Shown: piece by piece, positions 1 through 6,882 of the stretch
How positions within the stretch are numbered: position 1 is the stretch's first letter
Layout of the letters: each line of letters starts with the position of its first letter
Source of the DNA: Candidatus Latescibacterota bacterium
GTDB lineage: Bacteria > Latescibacterota > 4484-107 > B68-G9
DNA length: 11,653 nt
NCBI GenBank assembly: GCA_012961755.1
Contig: DTYS01000238.1
Location: forward strand, 1-11,653
Direction of reading: 5' to 3'
Made by a program: the position numbers and the translations under genes
Notes under the pieces: model-generated
Database searches by the model: none
What the model saw: only the letters and a program-made list of their open reading frames with translations
What the model was told of the DNA's origin: nothing

Positions 1-1035
1 CACAAGCCCAACACGGCTGTGGCGCAGGCCTGTTACAACAAGAAGGAAGGAGTCAAAAGACTTACAACCGAGACCGGAGCAGGTCAATGGGGAAGCGCTC
101 TTGCCTTCGGGTGCAACCTGTTCGGGCTGGAGTGCAAGGTATACATGGTGAAGGTCAGCTACCATCAGAAACCCTATAGGAGGGTCCTGATGGAAACTTG
201 GGGTGCGAAGGTCGTGTCCAGCCCGAGCGAGGACACCGAGGCTGGGAGGAAGGTGCTTCAGGAGGACCCCGATTGTCCCGGAAGCTTAGGTATAGCTATA
301 AGCGAGGCTGTGGAGGATGCCGCAACCCACGACGATACGAACTACTCCTTGGGGAGCGTGCTCAACCACGTCCTGCTCCACCAGACGATCGTGGGTCTGG
401 AAGCCAAGAAACAGATGGAGATGGCCGGCGATTATCCCGATATCATAGTCGGATGCATAGGAGGTGGGTCCAACTTCGCTGGACTCTTCCTCCCCTTCAT
501 AAAGGACAAGCTCGAGGGTAAGAAGGAGGACCTGAGGGTTGTATGTGTGGAACCTGAGGCCTGTCCGACCCTCACCAAGGGCCCCTACGCTTACGATTAT
601 GGGGACGAGGCGGGGCTTACACCCCTCCTTAAGATGTACACCTTGGGCCACAACTTCGTCCCACCCCCCATCCACGCAGGGGGCCTCAGGTACCATGGGA
701 TGGCACCCATAATATGTCACCTTTATAACCTCGGGAAGGTCGAAGCCGTGGCCAGGCACCAGACCCAGGTGTTCGAGGCCGCGATAAGGTTCGCAAGGGC
801 GGAGGGATTCGTCCCAGCCCCCGAACCCGCGCATGCCGTAAGGATCGCTATAGAGGAGGCATTGAAGTGCAGGGACTCGGGTGAGCCTAAGGTGATACTT
901 CTGGCCCTGAGCGGGCACGGCCACTTCGACCTGGCGGCTTACGATGCATACCTTACAGGTAAGCTCGAGGACTACGAGCTGCCGAAGGAGAAGATAGAGG
1001 AAGCCCTCAAGAGCTTGCCCAAGGTTCCCGGCTGA
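1..1035 (+). CDS. trpB: Tryptophan synthase beta chain, TrpB2 type (5'-truncated)
   Basis: PLP enzyme that joins indole and L-serine to make L-tryptophan in the cytoplasm. The gene is already open at base 1 and the reading frame starts HKPNTA, so Lys at codon 2 (bases 4-6) fits the Schiff-base lysine of the family's 'HK(I/P)N' motif; a start at the GTG of base 19 would cut the active site and is not real. Further marks are ETGAGQWG (about bases 67-93), the PLP-phosphate loop GGGSN (460-474), and HAGGLRYHG in the C-terminal half, the pattern I know from TrpB2 rather than the classical TrpB1. The 344 remaining codons imply that roughly 90-110 N-terminal residues are missing. No trpA is visible downstream, which suits TrpB2, often encoded apart from trpA and possibly working alone or as an indole-salvage enzyme. 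A strong terminator follows at once, so this gene ends its transcription unit. Confidence 0.95.
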   Translation, partial: HKPNTAVAQACYNKKEGVKRLTTETGAGQWGSALAFGCNLFGLECKVYMVKVSYHQKPYRRVLMETWGAKVVSSPSEDTEAGRKVLQEDPDCPGSLGIAISEAVEDAATHDDTNYSLGSVLNHVLLHQTIVGLEAKKQMEMAGDYPDIIVGCIGGGSNFAGLFLPFIKDKLEGKKEDLRVVCVEPEACPTLTKGPYAYDYGDEAGLTPLLKMYTLGHNFVPPPIHAGGLRYHGMAPIICHLYNLGKVEAVARHQTQVFEAAIRFARAEGFVPAPEPAHAVRIAIEEALKCRDSGEPKVILLALSGHGHFDLAAYDAYLTGKLEDYELPKEKIEEALKSLPKVPG

Positions 1036-1044
1036 TCCCTTGAG

Positions 1045-1078
1045 AGGGCGGGGGAGCCCCCCGCCCTTCCTTTTTCTT
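1045..1078 (+). terminator. Intrinsic terminator after trpB
   Basis: A near-perfect GC-rich stem, GGGCGGGGG at 1046-1054 paired with CCCCCGCCC at 1058-1066, closed by a 3-nt loop (AGC, 1055-1057) and extended by an A-T pair (1045/1067), is followed by a T-rich tract (1067-1078, including TTTTT at 1071-1075). It starts 10 nt after the trpB stop codon. Its last T residues are the first bases of the recJ -35 box, so termination of trpB and initiation of recJ are packed into about 60 bp. Confidence 0.92.
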
Positions 1079-1105
1079 GACACGGGAGGGGAAGGTTTAT
1101 ATATT
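1077..1105 (+). promoter_or_regulatory. Sigma70-type promoter of recJ, predicting a leaderless or near-leaderless mRNA
   Basis: TTGACA (1077-1082, perfect -35) is separated by exactly 17 bp from TATATT (1100-1105, one mismatch to TATAAT). Transcription would normally begin 6-8 nt after the -10 box, at about 1112-1113, while the recJ ATG is at 1115. There is therefore no room for a Shine-Dalgarno sequence in the transcript. The purine-rich stretch at 1084-1095 lies inside the spacer and is not transcribed from this promoter. Confidence 0.85.
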
Positions 1106-1114
1106 GACCTTGGG

Positions 1115-2788
1115 ATGCTCTACGAGAGGTGGCATATCAAAGACCCCGCAAGGAAAGGGGAGCTTGTGGACGTGCTCCTGCGGAACCGGGGGATAGACAG
1201 GGAGGAGTTCAGGCAGTGGTGGAGGGGAAGGTCATACTCGCCCTTCCAGATGAAGGACATGGATAAGGCGGTCTCCAAAATTTTGGATGCGGTGAAAAGG
1301 GGGAGGCGGATGGCGATATTTGGGGACTACGATGCCGATGGTATAGCCGGGACCGCCCTGCTTTTAGAATTTCTGAGGAAGGTAGGAGCGGACGTATGCT
1401 ACATCCTTCCGCACAGAGTGTCGGACGGTTACGGTATAAGGCCCAGCGGGGTGGAGCAGGCCAGAAGGATGGGAGCGGAACTGATAATAACCGTGGACAA
1501 CGGGATCTCCTCCTCTGAGGCGGCCCTCCGGGCCCGAAGCCTTGGAGTGGACCTTGTAATCACGGACCATCACCTCCAGGAGGGACCCCTTCCCCCGGCG
1601 GAGGCCGTCGTGGACCCGAACAGGAGCGACGACGGATATCCTTTCAAGGGTCTCTCCGGGGTTGGGGTTGTGTACAAGTTGACCCTGGCCCTTTCCGAGG
1701 CTCTGGGGATGTCCACCGAGCCCCCCCTGGACCTGGTGGCCTTAGGGACGGTCGCGGACATGGCACCCCTTACGAACGAGAACTGGTGGATGGTGAAGAG
1801 GGGACTGAAAGCGATAGCGAACTCCCGAAGGCCGGGATTGAGGAAGCTCCTGGAGGTGAGCGGGAATCTGAACAGGACGATCACCGTCACCACCGTGGGC
1901 TTTCACCTGGGGCCCAGATTGAACGCCGCCGGAAGGATCCACGCTCCAGATATGGCCCTCAAGCTTTTGATATCCAGAGACTTAAACGAGGCCATGTGCT
2001 TGGCCAGGGAGCTGAACCGGCTCAACGAAGCCCGCCAGCGTATGGTGGAGAGGGGCCTGGCCGAGGCCGAGGAGGCCATAGAAAGGGGGGAAATGCTCCG
2101 GGAGCGCATCTTGGTACTGGTTGGGGAGAACTGGCACGTAGGTGTAGTGGGACTAATAGCCCAAAAGCTCGTCCAGAGGTACCACCGTCCTGCCCTGGTT
2201 CTGACGAAAGCTCCAGAGGTGGGAGTGCTCACCGGCTCGGCCAGGAGCATACGAGGTTTCCCCATAACCGACGTCTTAGCCGGACTCTCCCGACATCTTC
2301 TTACCTTCGGCGGACATGAGCTCGCCGCGGGCTTCTCCCTTCAGGAGGAAGCTTTCGAACCCTTAAGGGAGGGGCTGATTTCAGCTGCCCGGGAGATACT
2401 CACCGAGGAGGACTTAAAGCCCACTTTGGAGGTGGACTGTCTGCTCGAGCCCGAGGAGGTAAACCTCGACACCGTGAAGATCTTGAACGCTCTGAAGCCC
2501 TTCGGACATGGATATCCCCATCCGGTCTTCGCCATGCTCGGATGTCGCGTGGTGGATACGAGGAGGATCGGGAACGGAAGGCACCTGAGCCTCCACCTGG
2601 AGAAGGGAGGATATTTGATGGAGGCTGTGGGATGGGGGTTCGAGGAGCTGGGGTGGACCCCGGGACGGGGAAATCTGGTGGATGTGGCCTTCGGCCTAGA
2701 GGAGCATAACTGGAGGGGGAGGGAGGCGGTAAGGCTGGTCTTGGAAGATGTGAAGGCAAGTCCGGAGGATATATGTGGATTTTGGTAG
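1115..2788 (+). CDS. recJ: Single-stranded-DNA-specific 5'-3' exonuclease RecJ
   Basis: DHH-family nuclease that degrades 5'-ended single-stranded DNA in recombinational and mismatch repair, in the cytoplasm. From the chosen start the protein has 557 residues, a normal RecJ length. Visible motifs in order: DYDADG (71-76, motif I, Mn2+ ligands), TVDNG (126-130), DHH (151-153, motif III), SGVGVVYKL (181-189), GPRLNAAGR, and in the DHHA1 domain SARSIRGF and FGGHELAAGF, followed by a C-terminal OB-like domain. The reading frame is open back to 1040, but that part covers the terminator and promoter. The ATG at 1115 gives MLYERWHIKDP, matching the usual RecJ N-terminus (RW..xxP), and lies just after the predicted transcription start. 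The 3' end overlaps the next gene by 16 nt, so the two are probably cotranscribed. Confidence 0.95.
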   Translation: MLYERWHIKDPARKGELVDVLLRNRGIDREEFRQWWRGRSYSPFQMKDMDKAVSKILDAVKRGRRMAIFGDYDADGIAGTALLLEFLRKVGADVCYILPHRVSDGYGIRPSGVEQARRMGAELIITVDNGISSSEAALRARSLGVDLVITDHHLQEGPLPPAEAVVDPNRSDDGYPFKGLSGVGVVYKLTLALSEALGMSTEPPLDLVALGTVADMAPLTNENWWMVKRGLKAIANSRRPGLRKLLEVSGNLNRTITVTTVGFHLGPRLNAAGRIHAPDMALKLLISRDLNEAMCLARELNRLNEARQRMVERGLAEAEEAIERGEMLRERILVLVGENWHVGVVGLIAQKLVQRYHRPALVLTKAPEVGVLTGSARSIRGFPITDVLAGLSRHLLTFGGHELAAGFSLQEEAFEPLREGLISAAREILTEEDLKPTLEVDCLLEPEEVNLDTVKILNALKPFGHGYPHPVFAMLGCRVVDTRRIGNGRHLSLHLEKGGYLMEAVGWGFEELGWTPGRGNLVDVAFGLEEHNWRGREAVRLVLEDVKASPEDICGFW

Positions 2789-4059
2789 TACTTCTGTGGG
2801 CAGCGGAGGTCTCGGGTGAAGAGGAGCTTTTGGACCGAATCGTGGCTGTAGTAGACCAGGAGATAATCCTCCTCTCCGAGGTGAAACAGCGTGCCCAACT
2901 GGAGCTGTTCCAGAAGGGGAAGTACGCGGTGGACGACTCTACGTTCAGGGCCTTGGAGAAGAGAATATTGGACGATATGATAGCCGATCGGATAATTCTG
3001 GTCAAGGCTCAGAAGGACTCCACTCTAGAGGTAACTCCGGAGGAAGTGGACAGGGCCTTGGACGAGCAGCTCTCGAGGATCCGAAGGGAGGTGGGCTCGC
3101 GGCAAGCTTACGAGGAACTCCTTCGTAAGGAGGGGCTCACGGAAAGGGAGCTGAAGAAAAGGTTCAGAAAGGAGGTGAGGGACTACCTATTGAAACAGAA
3201 ATTTATGGCTAAGCTTGCGAGGAAAGTTCGTGTATCGGACGACGAGGTGAGGGAGTTCTACCGGGCTTACAGGGACAGCCTTCCTATCCTTCCCGAAAGG
3301 GCCGACATAGCTTACATCCTGATAAGGCCCAAGGTGGGCGAGAGGAGGTTGAACGAAGTCCGCAGTAAGGCCGTCCGCCTGTTGAGGCAGGTCCGGAATG
3401 GGGCTAATTTCGCCGCCTTGGCCGAGGCTTACTCCGAGGACCCCGGCTCCCGGAGACGTGGGGGAGATTTGGGATATTTAGAGATAGGAACTACCAAGTG
3501 GCCGAAATTTGAAAGGGTAGCTTTCTCCCTGGAACCTGGGGAGGCCGATACTGTTCGCACTCCGTTGGGATACCACGTTATATTGGTGGAGGATAGAAAG
3601 AAAGATCGGGTCCACGTCCGACACATCCTGCTCAGACTTTCCTCCTCATCGGAGGACACGGCGAGGGCATTAGCCATCTTGGACTCCTTGAGGTATAGGG
3701 CCCTTTCCGGGGAGGACTTCGAGGAACTGGTGGAGAGGTACTCCGAAGATCCATCCGGGAGGAGATCGGGCTGGAGGCCTGTAGAACAACTTCCCAAAGT
3801 CATAACGGATGCGATATCCGTCCTCAAGCCCGGCCAGATAAGTCGCCCCTTTGAAGGCTTGGCCGGATGTTACCTCGTTAAGCTGTACGACAGGAGGCCA
3901 GGGGGCGTCCCCGACCTGGAGAGGGACTGGGACATCATAAAGGAATGGGCCTTCGAACGCAAGCTTCAGAGGGAATTTGGGGACCTCATCTCCGAAGAGA
4001 AAAAGAAGTTATATGTAGAGGTGCGCTGGGATGGTCACATTTCAAAGCCTCTACGGTGA
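2773..4059 (+). CDS. surA: SurA/PpiC-like peptidyl-prolyl isomerase chaperone, secreted
   Basis: Periplasmic-type folding chaperone with prolyl isomerase activity, typically serving outer-membrane protein biogenesis. The 428 residues show a short hydrophobic N-terminus (about 1-15, likely cleaved near VSG/EE), a helical SurA N-domain (about 18-165, with DRIVAVVDQEIILLSEV at its head), then two parvulin domains: about 174-275 (YILIRP, FAALAEAYSEDPGS, GGDLGYL, PLGYHVILVED) and about 280-374 (HVRHILLRL, FEELVERYSEDPSG, LKPGQIS). Two parvulin domains plus the N-domain is the SurA arrangement, against one in PrsA or PpiC. The ATG follows GGAGGA at 2764-2769 and overlaps the end of recJ by 16 nt; no in-frame start lies upstream. 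The signal sequence is odd in having no Lys or Arg before the hydrophobic core. A SurA-like protein supports a diderm host. Confidence 0.85.
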   Translation: MWILVVLLWAAEVSGEEELLDRIVAVVDQEIILLSEVKQRAQLELFQKGKYAVDDSTFRALEKRILDDMIADRIILVKAQKDSTLEVTPEEVDRALDEQLSRIRREVGSRQAYEELLRKEGLTERELKKRFRKEVRDYLLKQKFMAKLARKVRVSDDEVREFYRAYRDSLPILPERADIAYILIRPKVGERRLNEVRSKAVRLLRQVRNGANFAALAEAYSEDPGSRRRGGDLGYLEIGTTKWPKFERVAFSLEPGEADTVRTPLGYHVILVEDRKKDRVHVRHILLRLSSSSEDTARALAILDSLRYRALSGEDFEELVERYSEDPSGRRSGWRPVEQLPKVITDAISVLKPGQISRPFEGLAGCYLVKLYDRRPGGVPDLERDWDIIKEWAFERKLQREFGDLISEEKKKLYVEVRWDGHISKPLR

Positions 4060-4064
4060 AGGGG

Positions 4065-4361
4065 ATGAAGGTGGCTGGCGAGAGATGTGAGCTTCGACTG
4101 GACCTCTTCTTGAAACGGTGCGGCATACTTAAGCGGAGGACATGGGCTCAAGAGGCCTGTGAAAGGGGCATGGTTTTCGTGGACGGGAGGAAGGCTAAGC
4201 CTTCCACGTCCGTGCGGCCGGGGCAGAGGGTCCTGCTCGACCTGGTGGACCGCACGATAGAGGTCGAGGTGTTGGACATACCCCCTAAGGCTCCGGCCAG
4301 GGAGGAAAGGGAAAGGTACTACAGGATATTGAGCGAAAGCACGAAGGCCTTCTCTCTTTAA
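4065..4361 (+). CDS. rqcP: S4-domain RNA-binding protein, RqcP/YabO (Hsp15) family
   Basis: Small basic protein (98 residues) whose N-terminal S4 fold (about 10-58) binds structured RNA. In the RqcP/Hsp15 family it acts on 50S subunits with stalled peptidyl-tRNA, helping RqcH add C-terminal Ala tails. The line LRLDLFLKRCGILKRR (10-25), VFVDGRKAKPS (37-47), VRPGQ (50-54) and the C-terminal ERYYRIL (83-89) follow the YabO/RqcP pattern closely, by memory rather than alignment. The gene begins 5 nt after the chaperone stop. The exact start is uncertain: the AAGGGG at 4059-4064 abuts ATG 4065 and is better spaced for GTG 4071, which would remove two residues; a GTG at 4056 overlapping the upstream stop is also possible. 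An ATG-started extension back to 3945 would lie wholly inside surA and has no family support. A general Hsp15 assignment is the fallback. Confidence 0.78.
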   Translation: MKVAGERCELRLDLFLKRCGILKRRTWAQEACERGMVFVDGRKAKPSTSVRPGQRVLLDLVDRTIEVEVLDIPPKAPAREERERYYRILSESTKAFSL

Positions 4362-4376
4362 CCGAGGAGGTGCGAG

Positions 4377-5093
4377 ATGAGGAGGACAACGCTCTTTCGG
4401 GCCTGTTTGGCCGTTATGCTCCTTTCAGGAAGTTCCACGGCACATTCTGTGAGGTTCGTGTGGAGGGTGGACCCTGGGGTCACGGGGTTACCTCCTATCC
4501 CGCTGGATCATTGTGTGATGAACGAAGGGGAGACGTTCAGTTGGCAGGACGTGAAGGTTCCTCCAGCCTACCGGGCGTTCTCAAGTTACTGGCAGGCGCT
4601 CGGAAGTTCGAGCGTAACGATCAGGGAGGGGGCCATAGACAGGGACATAACCATCGTCATCACGTTCTCGCCGGGAAGGAGCGAGATGTTCGGGTATCCC
4701 GTGGCCCTGCAGATAAGGTTCGATGTGTACGATGGGATAATCCAAGGCACGGGGACGGAGGGCCTCACACTCCTCAACCCTCCGGGGACATATTTCACCT
4801 TCAACAGGTCCGACGGGCTGGTGTTATATTTTGACCTCAGCCCGGAGTTCGAAGCCACCTTCTTGGAGCCCATAGGCCTTTCTAGGGACATGATAACCTT
4901 AGCCTTCGCAGAGGGCGGAGGGTTCGTGAGGGAGGGGATCGCCGTTATCCCGAGCTACGACGGCGATGTAGTGACCGAGCTCACGGGGGAGGTATCTCAC
5001 CTATCCACCATCGTCCTTGTGGACAAGAGGGCCTTCGGCCCTACCGATGTGAGGACCTCCACATGGGCCAAGATAAAGGCCCTCTGGAGGTGA
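4377..5093 (+). CDS. Secreted protein of unknown function
   Basis: I do not recognise this 238-residue protein. It begins with a clear Sec signal peptide: MRRTTLFR (positive n-region), a hydrophobic core ACLAVMLLSG, and a likely cut after SSTA or AHS (about 22-24). The mature part has no membrane helix and only one Cys (46), and is rich in alternating hydrophobic and aromatic residues with many Gly, Thr and Ser, which suggests a mostly beta fold. No lipobox Cys lies at the signal end. The start is firm: AGGAGGTG at 4365-4372, 4 nt before the ATG, 15 nt after the preceding stop. It sits between a ribosome quality-control gene and a radical SAM gene, so the context does not reveal a role. Codon use matches the neighbours, so it is a real gene. 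Confidence 0.8.
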   Translation: MRRTTLFRACLAVMLLSGSSTAHSVRFVWRVDPGVTGLPPIPLDHCVMNEGETFSWQDVKVPPAYRAFSSYWQALGSSSVTIREGAIDRDITIVITFSPGRSEMFGYPVALQIRFDVYDGIIQGTGTEGLTLLNPPGTYFTFNRSDGLVLYFDLSPEFEATFLEPIGLSRDMITLAFAEGGGFVREGIAVIPSYDGDVVTELTGEVSHLSTIVLVDKRAFGPTDVRTSTWAKIKALWR

Positions 5094-5112
5094 CGATCTA
5101 TCCGAGTCGGGC

Positions 5113-6012
5113 ATGACGAAGCCGTCCGGGAAGCTATCCCTCTTGGAGGAGCGGATAGACGATGCGTATAGGATGTTAGAGTCCTGCAGGATCTGTCCCC
5201 GAAGGTGCGGCATCAACCGCATAAGGGAGGAGACGGGGGCATGCGTCCTTGGCAGGAACCCAGTGGTCTCCAGCTTCAACCTCCACTTCGGGGAGGAGCC
5301 CCCGATATCCGGGTACAGGGGCTCAGGGACCATATTCTTTACATCGTGCAACCTAAGGTGCGTATTCTGTCAAAATTATCCCATAAGCCAGCTCAGGCAC
5401 GGGAGGGAGGTCTCGGTCAGGACCTTGGCGGACATGATGCTCAATCTCCAGGACAAAGGGGCACACAACATCAACTTCGTCACCCCCACCCACCTCGTGC
5501 CCCAGATAATGGACGCACTGCGCATCGCATACGAAAGGGGCCTCGAGATACCCTTGGTATACAACACCGGAGGGTACGACTCCCTCGAGGTATTGCATCT
5601 TTTGGAAGGGATAGTTGACATCTACATGCCGGACATGAAGTACTCAGACCCAGAGATGGGCCTGAAGTACTCCGGGGTGCCGAACTACCCCCAGGTGAAC
5701 AAGGAAGCCATAAAGGAAATGCATAGGCAGGTCGGGGACCTCGTGATGGACGACAAAGGGATAGCAGTGAAGGGCCTCCTGGTCAGACATCTGGTGCTCC
5801 CGGAGGGGATAGCGGGGACGGAGGAGGTCCTGAAGTTCCTGGCCGAGGAGGTCTCCAGGGATACCTATGTGAGCCTCATGCGCCAGTACTTCCCGGCCTA
5901 CAAGGCCGTAGATATGCCCCCACTGGACCGGAGGATAACTGAGGAGGAGTACAAGGAGGCGGTGGAGCTCCTGGAGAAGTACGGGTTGACCAGGGGATGG
6001 ATACAGAAGTGA
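5113..6012 (+). CDS. Radical SAM protein, COG1313 (PflX-like, glycyl-radical activase family)
   Basis: Iron-sulfur protein of 299 residues expected to cleave S-adenosylmethionine to a 5'-deoxyadenosyl radical. The CxxxCxxC motif is C79, C83 and C86 (TSCNLRCVFCQNYPIS), holding the SAM [4Fe-4S] cluster. Four extra cysteines stand ahead of it: C25, C28, C32 (CRICPRRC) and C44 (GACVLG), typical of the COG1313 'PflX' branch and able to hold another metal centre. VYNTGGY and DIYMPDMKY further on are also family features. The true substrate of this branch is unknown to me; no glycyl radical enzyme gene is present in the window. The start lacks a good ribosome binding site (upstream CCGAGTCGGGC only), though GGAGG at 5088-5092 lies about 20 nt upstream, so translation may depend on coupling to the preceding gene, which ends 19 nt before. 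A start at the ATG of codon 21 would leave all cysteines intact and is a weaker alternative. Confidence 0.88.
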   Translation: MTKPSGKLSLLEERIDDAYRMLESCRICPRRCGINRIREETGACVLGRNPVVSSFNLHFGEEPPISGYRGSGTIFFTSCNLRCVFCQNYPISQLRHGREVSVRTLADMMLNLQDKGAHNINFVTPTHLVPQIMDALRIAYERGLEIPLVYNTGGYDSLEVLHLLEGIVDIYMPDMKYSDPEMGLKYSGVPNYPQVNKEAIKEMHRQVGDLVMDDKGIAVKGLLVRHLVLPEGIAGTEEVLKFLAEEVSRDTYVSLMRQYFPAYKAVDMPPLDRRITEEEYKEAVELLEKYGLTRGWIQK

Positions 6013-6083
6013 GCTTATTCAAGCTTGGAGGAGGATGTCACCGGGAGCATGGTAATCTCACAGTCTTAGTCCGAGGAGGGGAT

Positions 6084-6866
6084 ATGAGGGAAAAGATCCG
6101 CATCCTTTATGCGGGGGACTCGGCGGCCTCCATAGGGCCACAGCTCGTCGCTTCGCCCTTCAACGTTGAGACCAAGGGGTTTAAGGTAAGTATCTGGTGC
6201 CAGCCCGTCTTGGACGCCTTCAACTCTCAGCCGGATATGGAGGTAACCCATATGCCTAACTGGGAGGCTTACGAAAGGTTCCCGGAGACCTCCGAGGAAC
6301 TATTGCAGTACGACGTCGTCATCCTCAGCGACATAGAGTCCGAGGTCCTGCTGCTGTATCCCTTCGAGAGGTTCTTCCAGGTACCCTTGGGGGCCAACAG
6401 GCTCAAGACCATAAAGACCTTCACCGAAAACGGCGGCGGGCTCGTCATGATAGGTGGATGGTCCTCGTTCACGGGGAGAAGGGGCATAGGAGGGTACAAA
6501 GGCACCCCCGTGGAGGAGGCCCTCCCCGTGGAATGTTTGGAGATAAACGACGACAGGGTGGAGGCCCCGGAGGGGGTTCATGTGAAGGTGCTTCAGCCTG
6601 AACATCCCCTACTTAAGGGGATACCTTGGGATACTTGTCCCATGTTCACAGGATACAATAGGCTGAAGCTCAAAGATGGTGCGGAACTTCTGGCGGTCGT
6701 GGAGGAGACCGGCGACCCCTTCATAGCCACCTGGGAGTACGGGAAGGGGAGGACCATGGCCTTCGCATCCGACATAGCTCCACACTGGGGCGCTGGGTTC
6801 TACAGATGGGAACACTACGAAAATTTTTGGGTGCAGGCCGTCCGATGGTTGGCCCGGAGGATATAG
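6084..6866 (+). CDS. Putative glutamine-amidotransferase-like protein (PF07090/DUF1355 type)
   Basis: Cytosolic protein of 260 residues with the flavodoxin-like class I glutamine amidotransferase (GATase1-like) fold of the PF07090 family. The lines IRILYAGDS (5-13), VTHMPNWEAYERFPET (54-69), YDVVILSDI (76-84), ANRLKTIKTFTENGGGL (104-120), VMIGGWSSF (121-129) and TPVEEALPVEC (141-151) match the pattern I remember for this family. At the nucleophile elbow after GG (124-125) there is Trp126 instead of Cys, so glutaminase activity is doubtful; the family's true role is unknown. The frame is open to an ATG at 5997, but the ATG at 6084 is chosen because CGAGGAGGGG (6072-6081) precedes it and homology begins there. 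It ends 16 nt before the hydrogenase small subunit and is probably cotranscribed with it. Confidence 0.85.
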   Translation: MREKIRILYAGDSAASIGPQLVASPFNVETKGFKVSIWCQPVLDAFNSQPDMEVTHMPNWEAYERFPETSEELLQYDVVILSDIESEVLLLYPFERFFQVPLGANRLKTIKTFTENGGGLVMIGGWSSFTGRRGIGGYKGTPVEEALPVECLEINDDRVEAPEGVHVKVLQPEHPLLKGIPWDTCPMFTGYNRLKLKDGAELLAVVEETGDPFIATWEYGKGRTMAFASDIAPHWGAGFYRWEHYENFWVQAVRWLARRI

Positions 6867-6882
6867 AGAAAGGAGGGGTAAG

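Noticed and set aside
286..1083. Long open frame (265 codons) on the minus strand across trpB
   Set aside because: It lies wholly opposite a clearly conserved gene, has no recognisable motif and crosses the trpB terminator; such frames are expected opposite genes with this codon composition.
4370..4834. Alternative 154-codon frame overlapping the secreted protein
   Set aside because: Glycine- and arginine-rich shadow of the 4377-5093 gene, which has the signal peptide and the correctly spaced ribosome binding site.
5028..5042. AGGGCC-TTC-GGCCCT hairpin
   Set aside because: Stable looking, but inside the coding region of the secreted protein and without a T-tract, so not a terminator.
5997..6083. 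N-terminal extension of the PF07090-type protein to an ATG at 5997
   Set aside because: The extension overlaps the previous gene, has no ribosome binding site and no family similarity; the ATG at 6084 has both.
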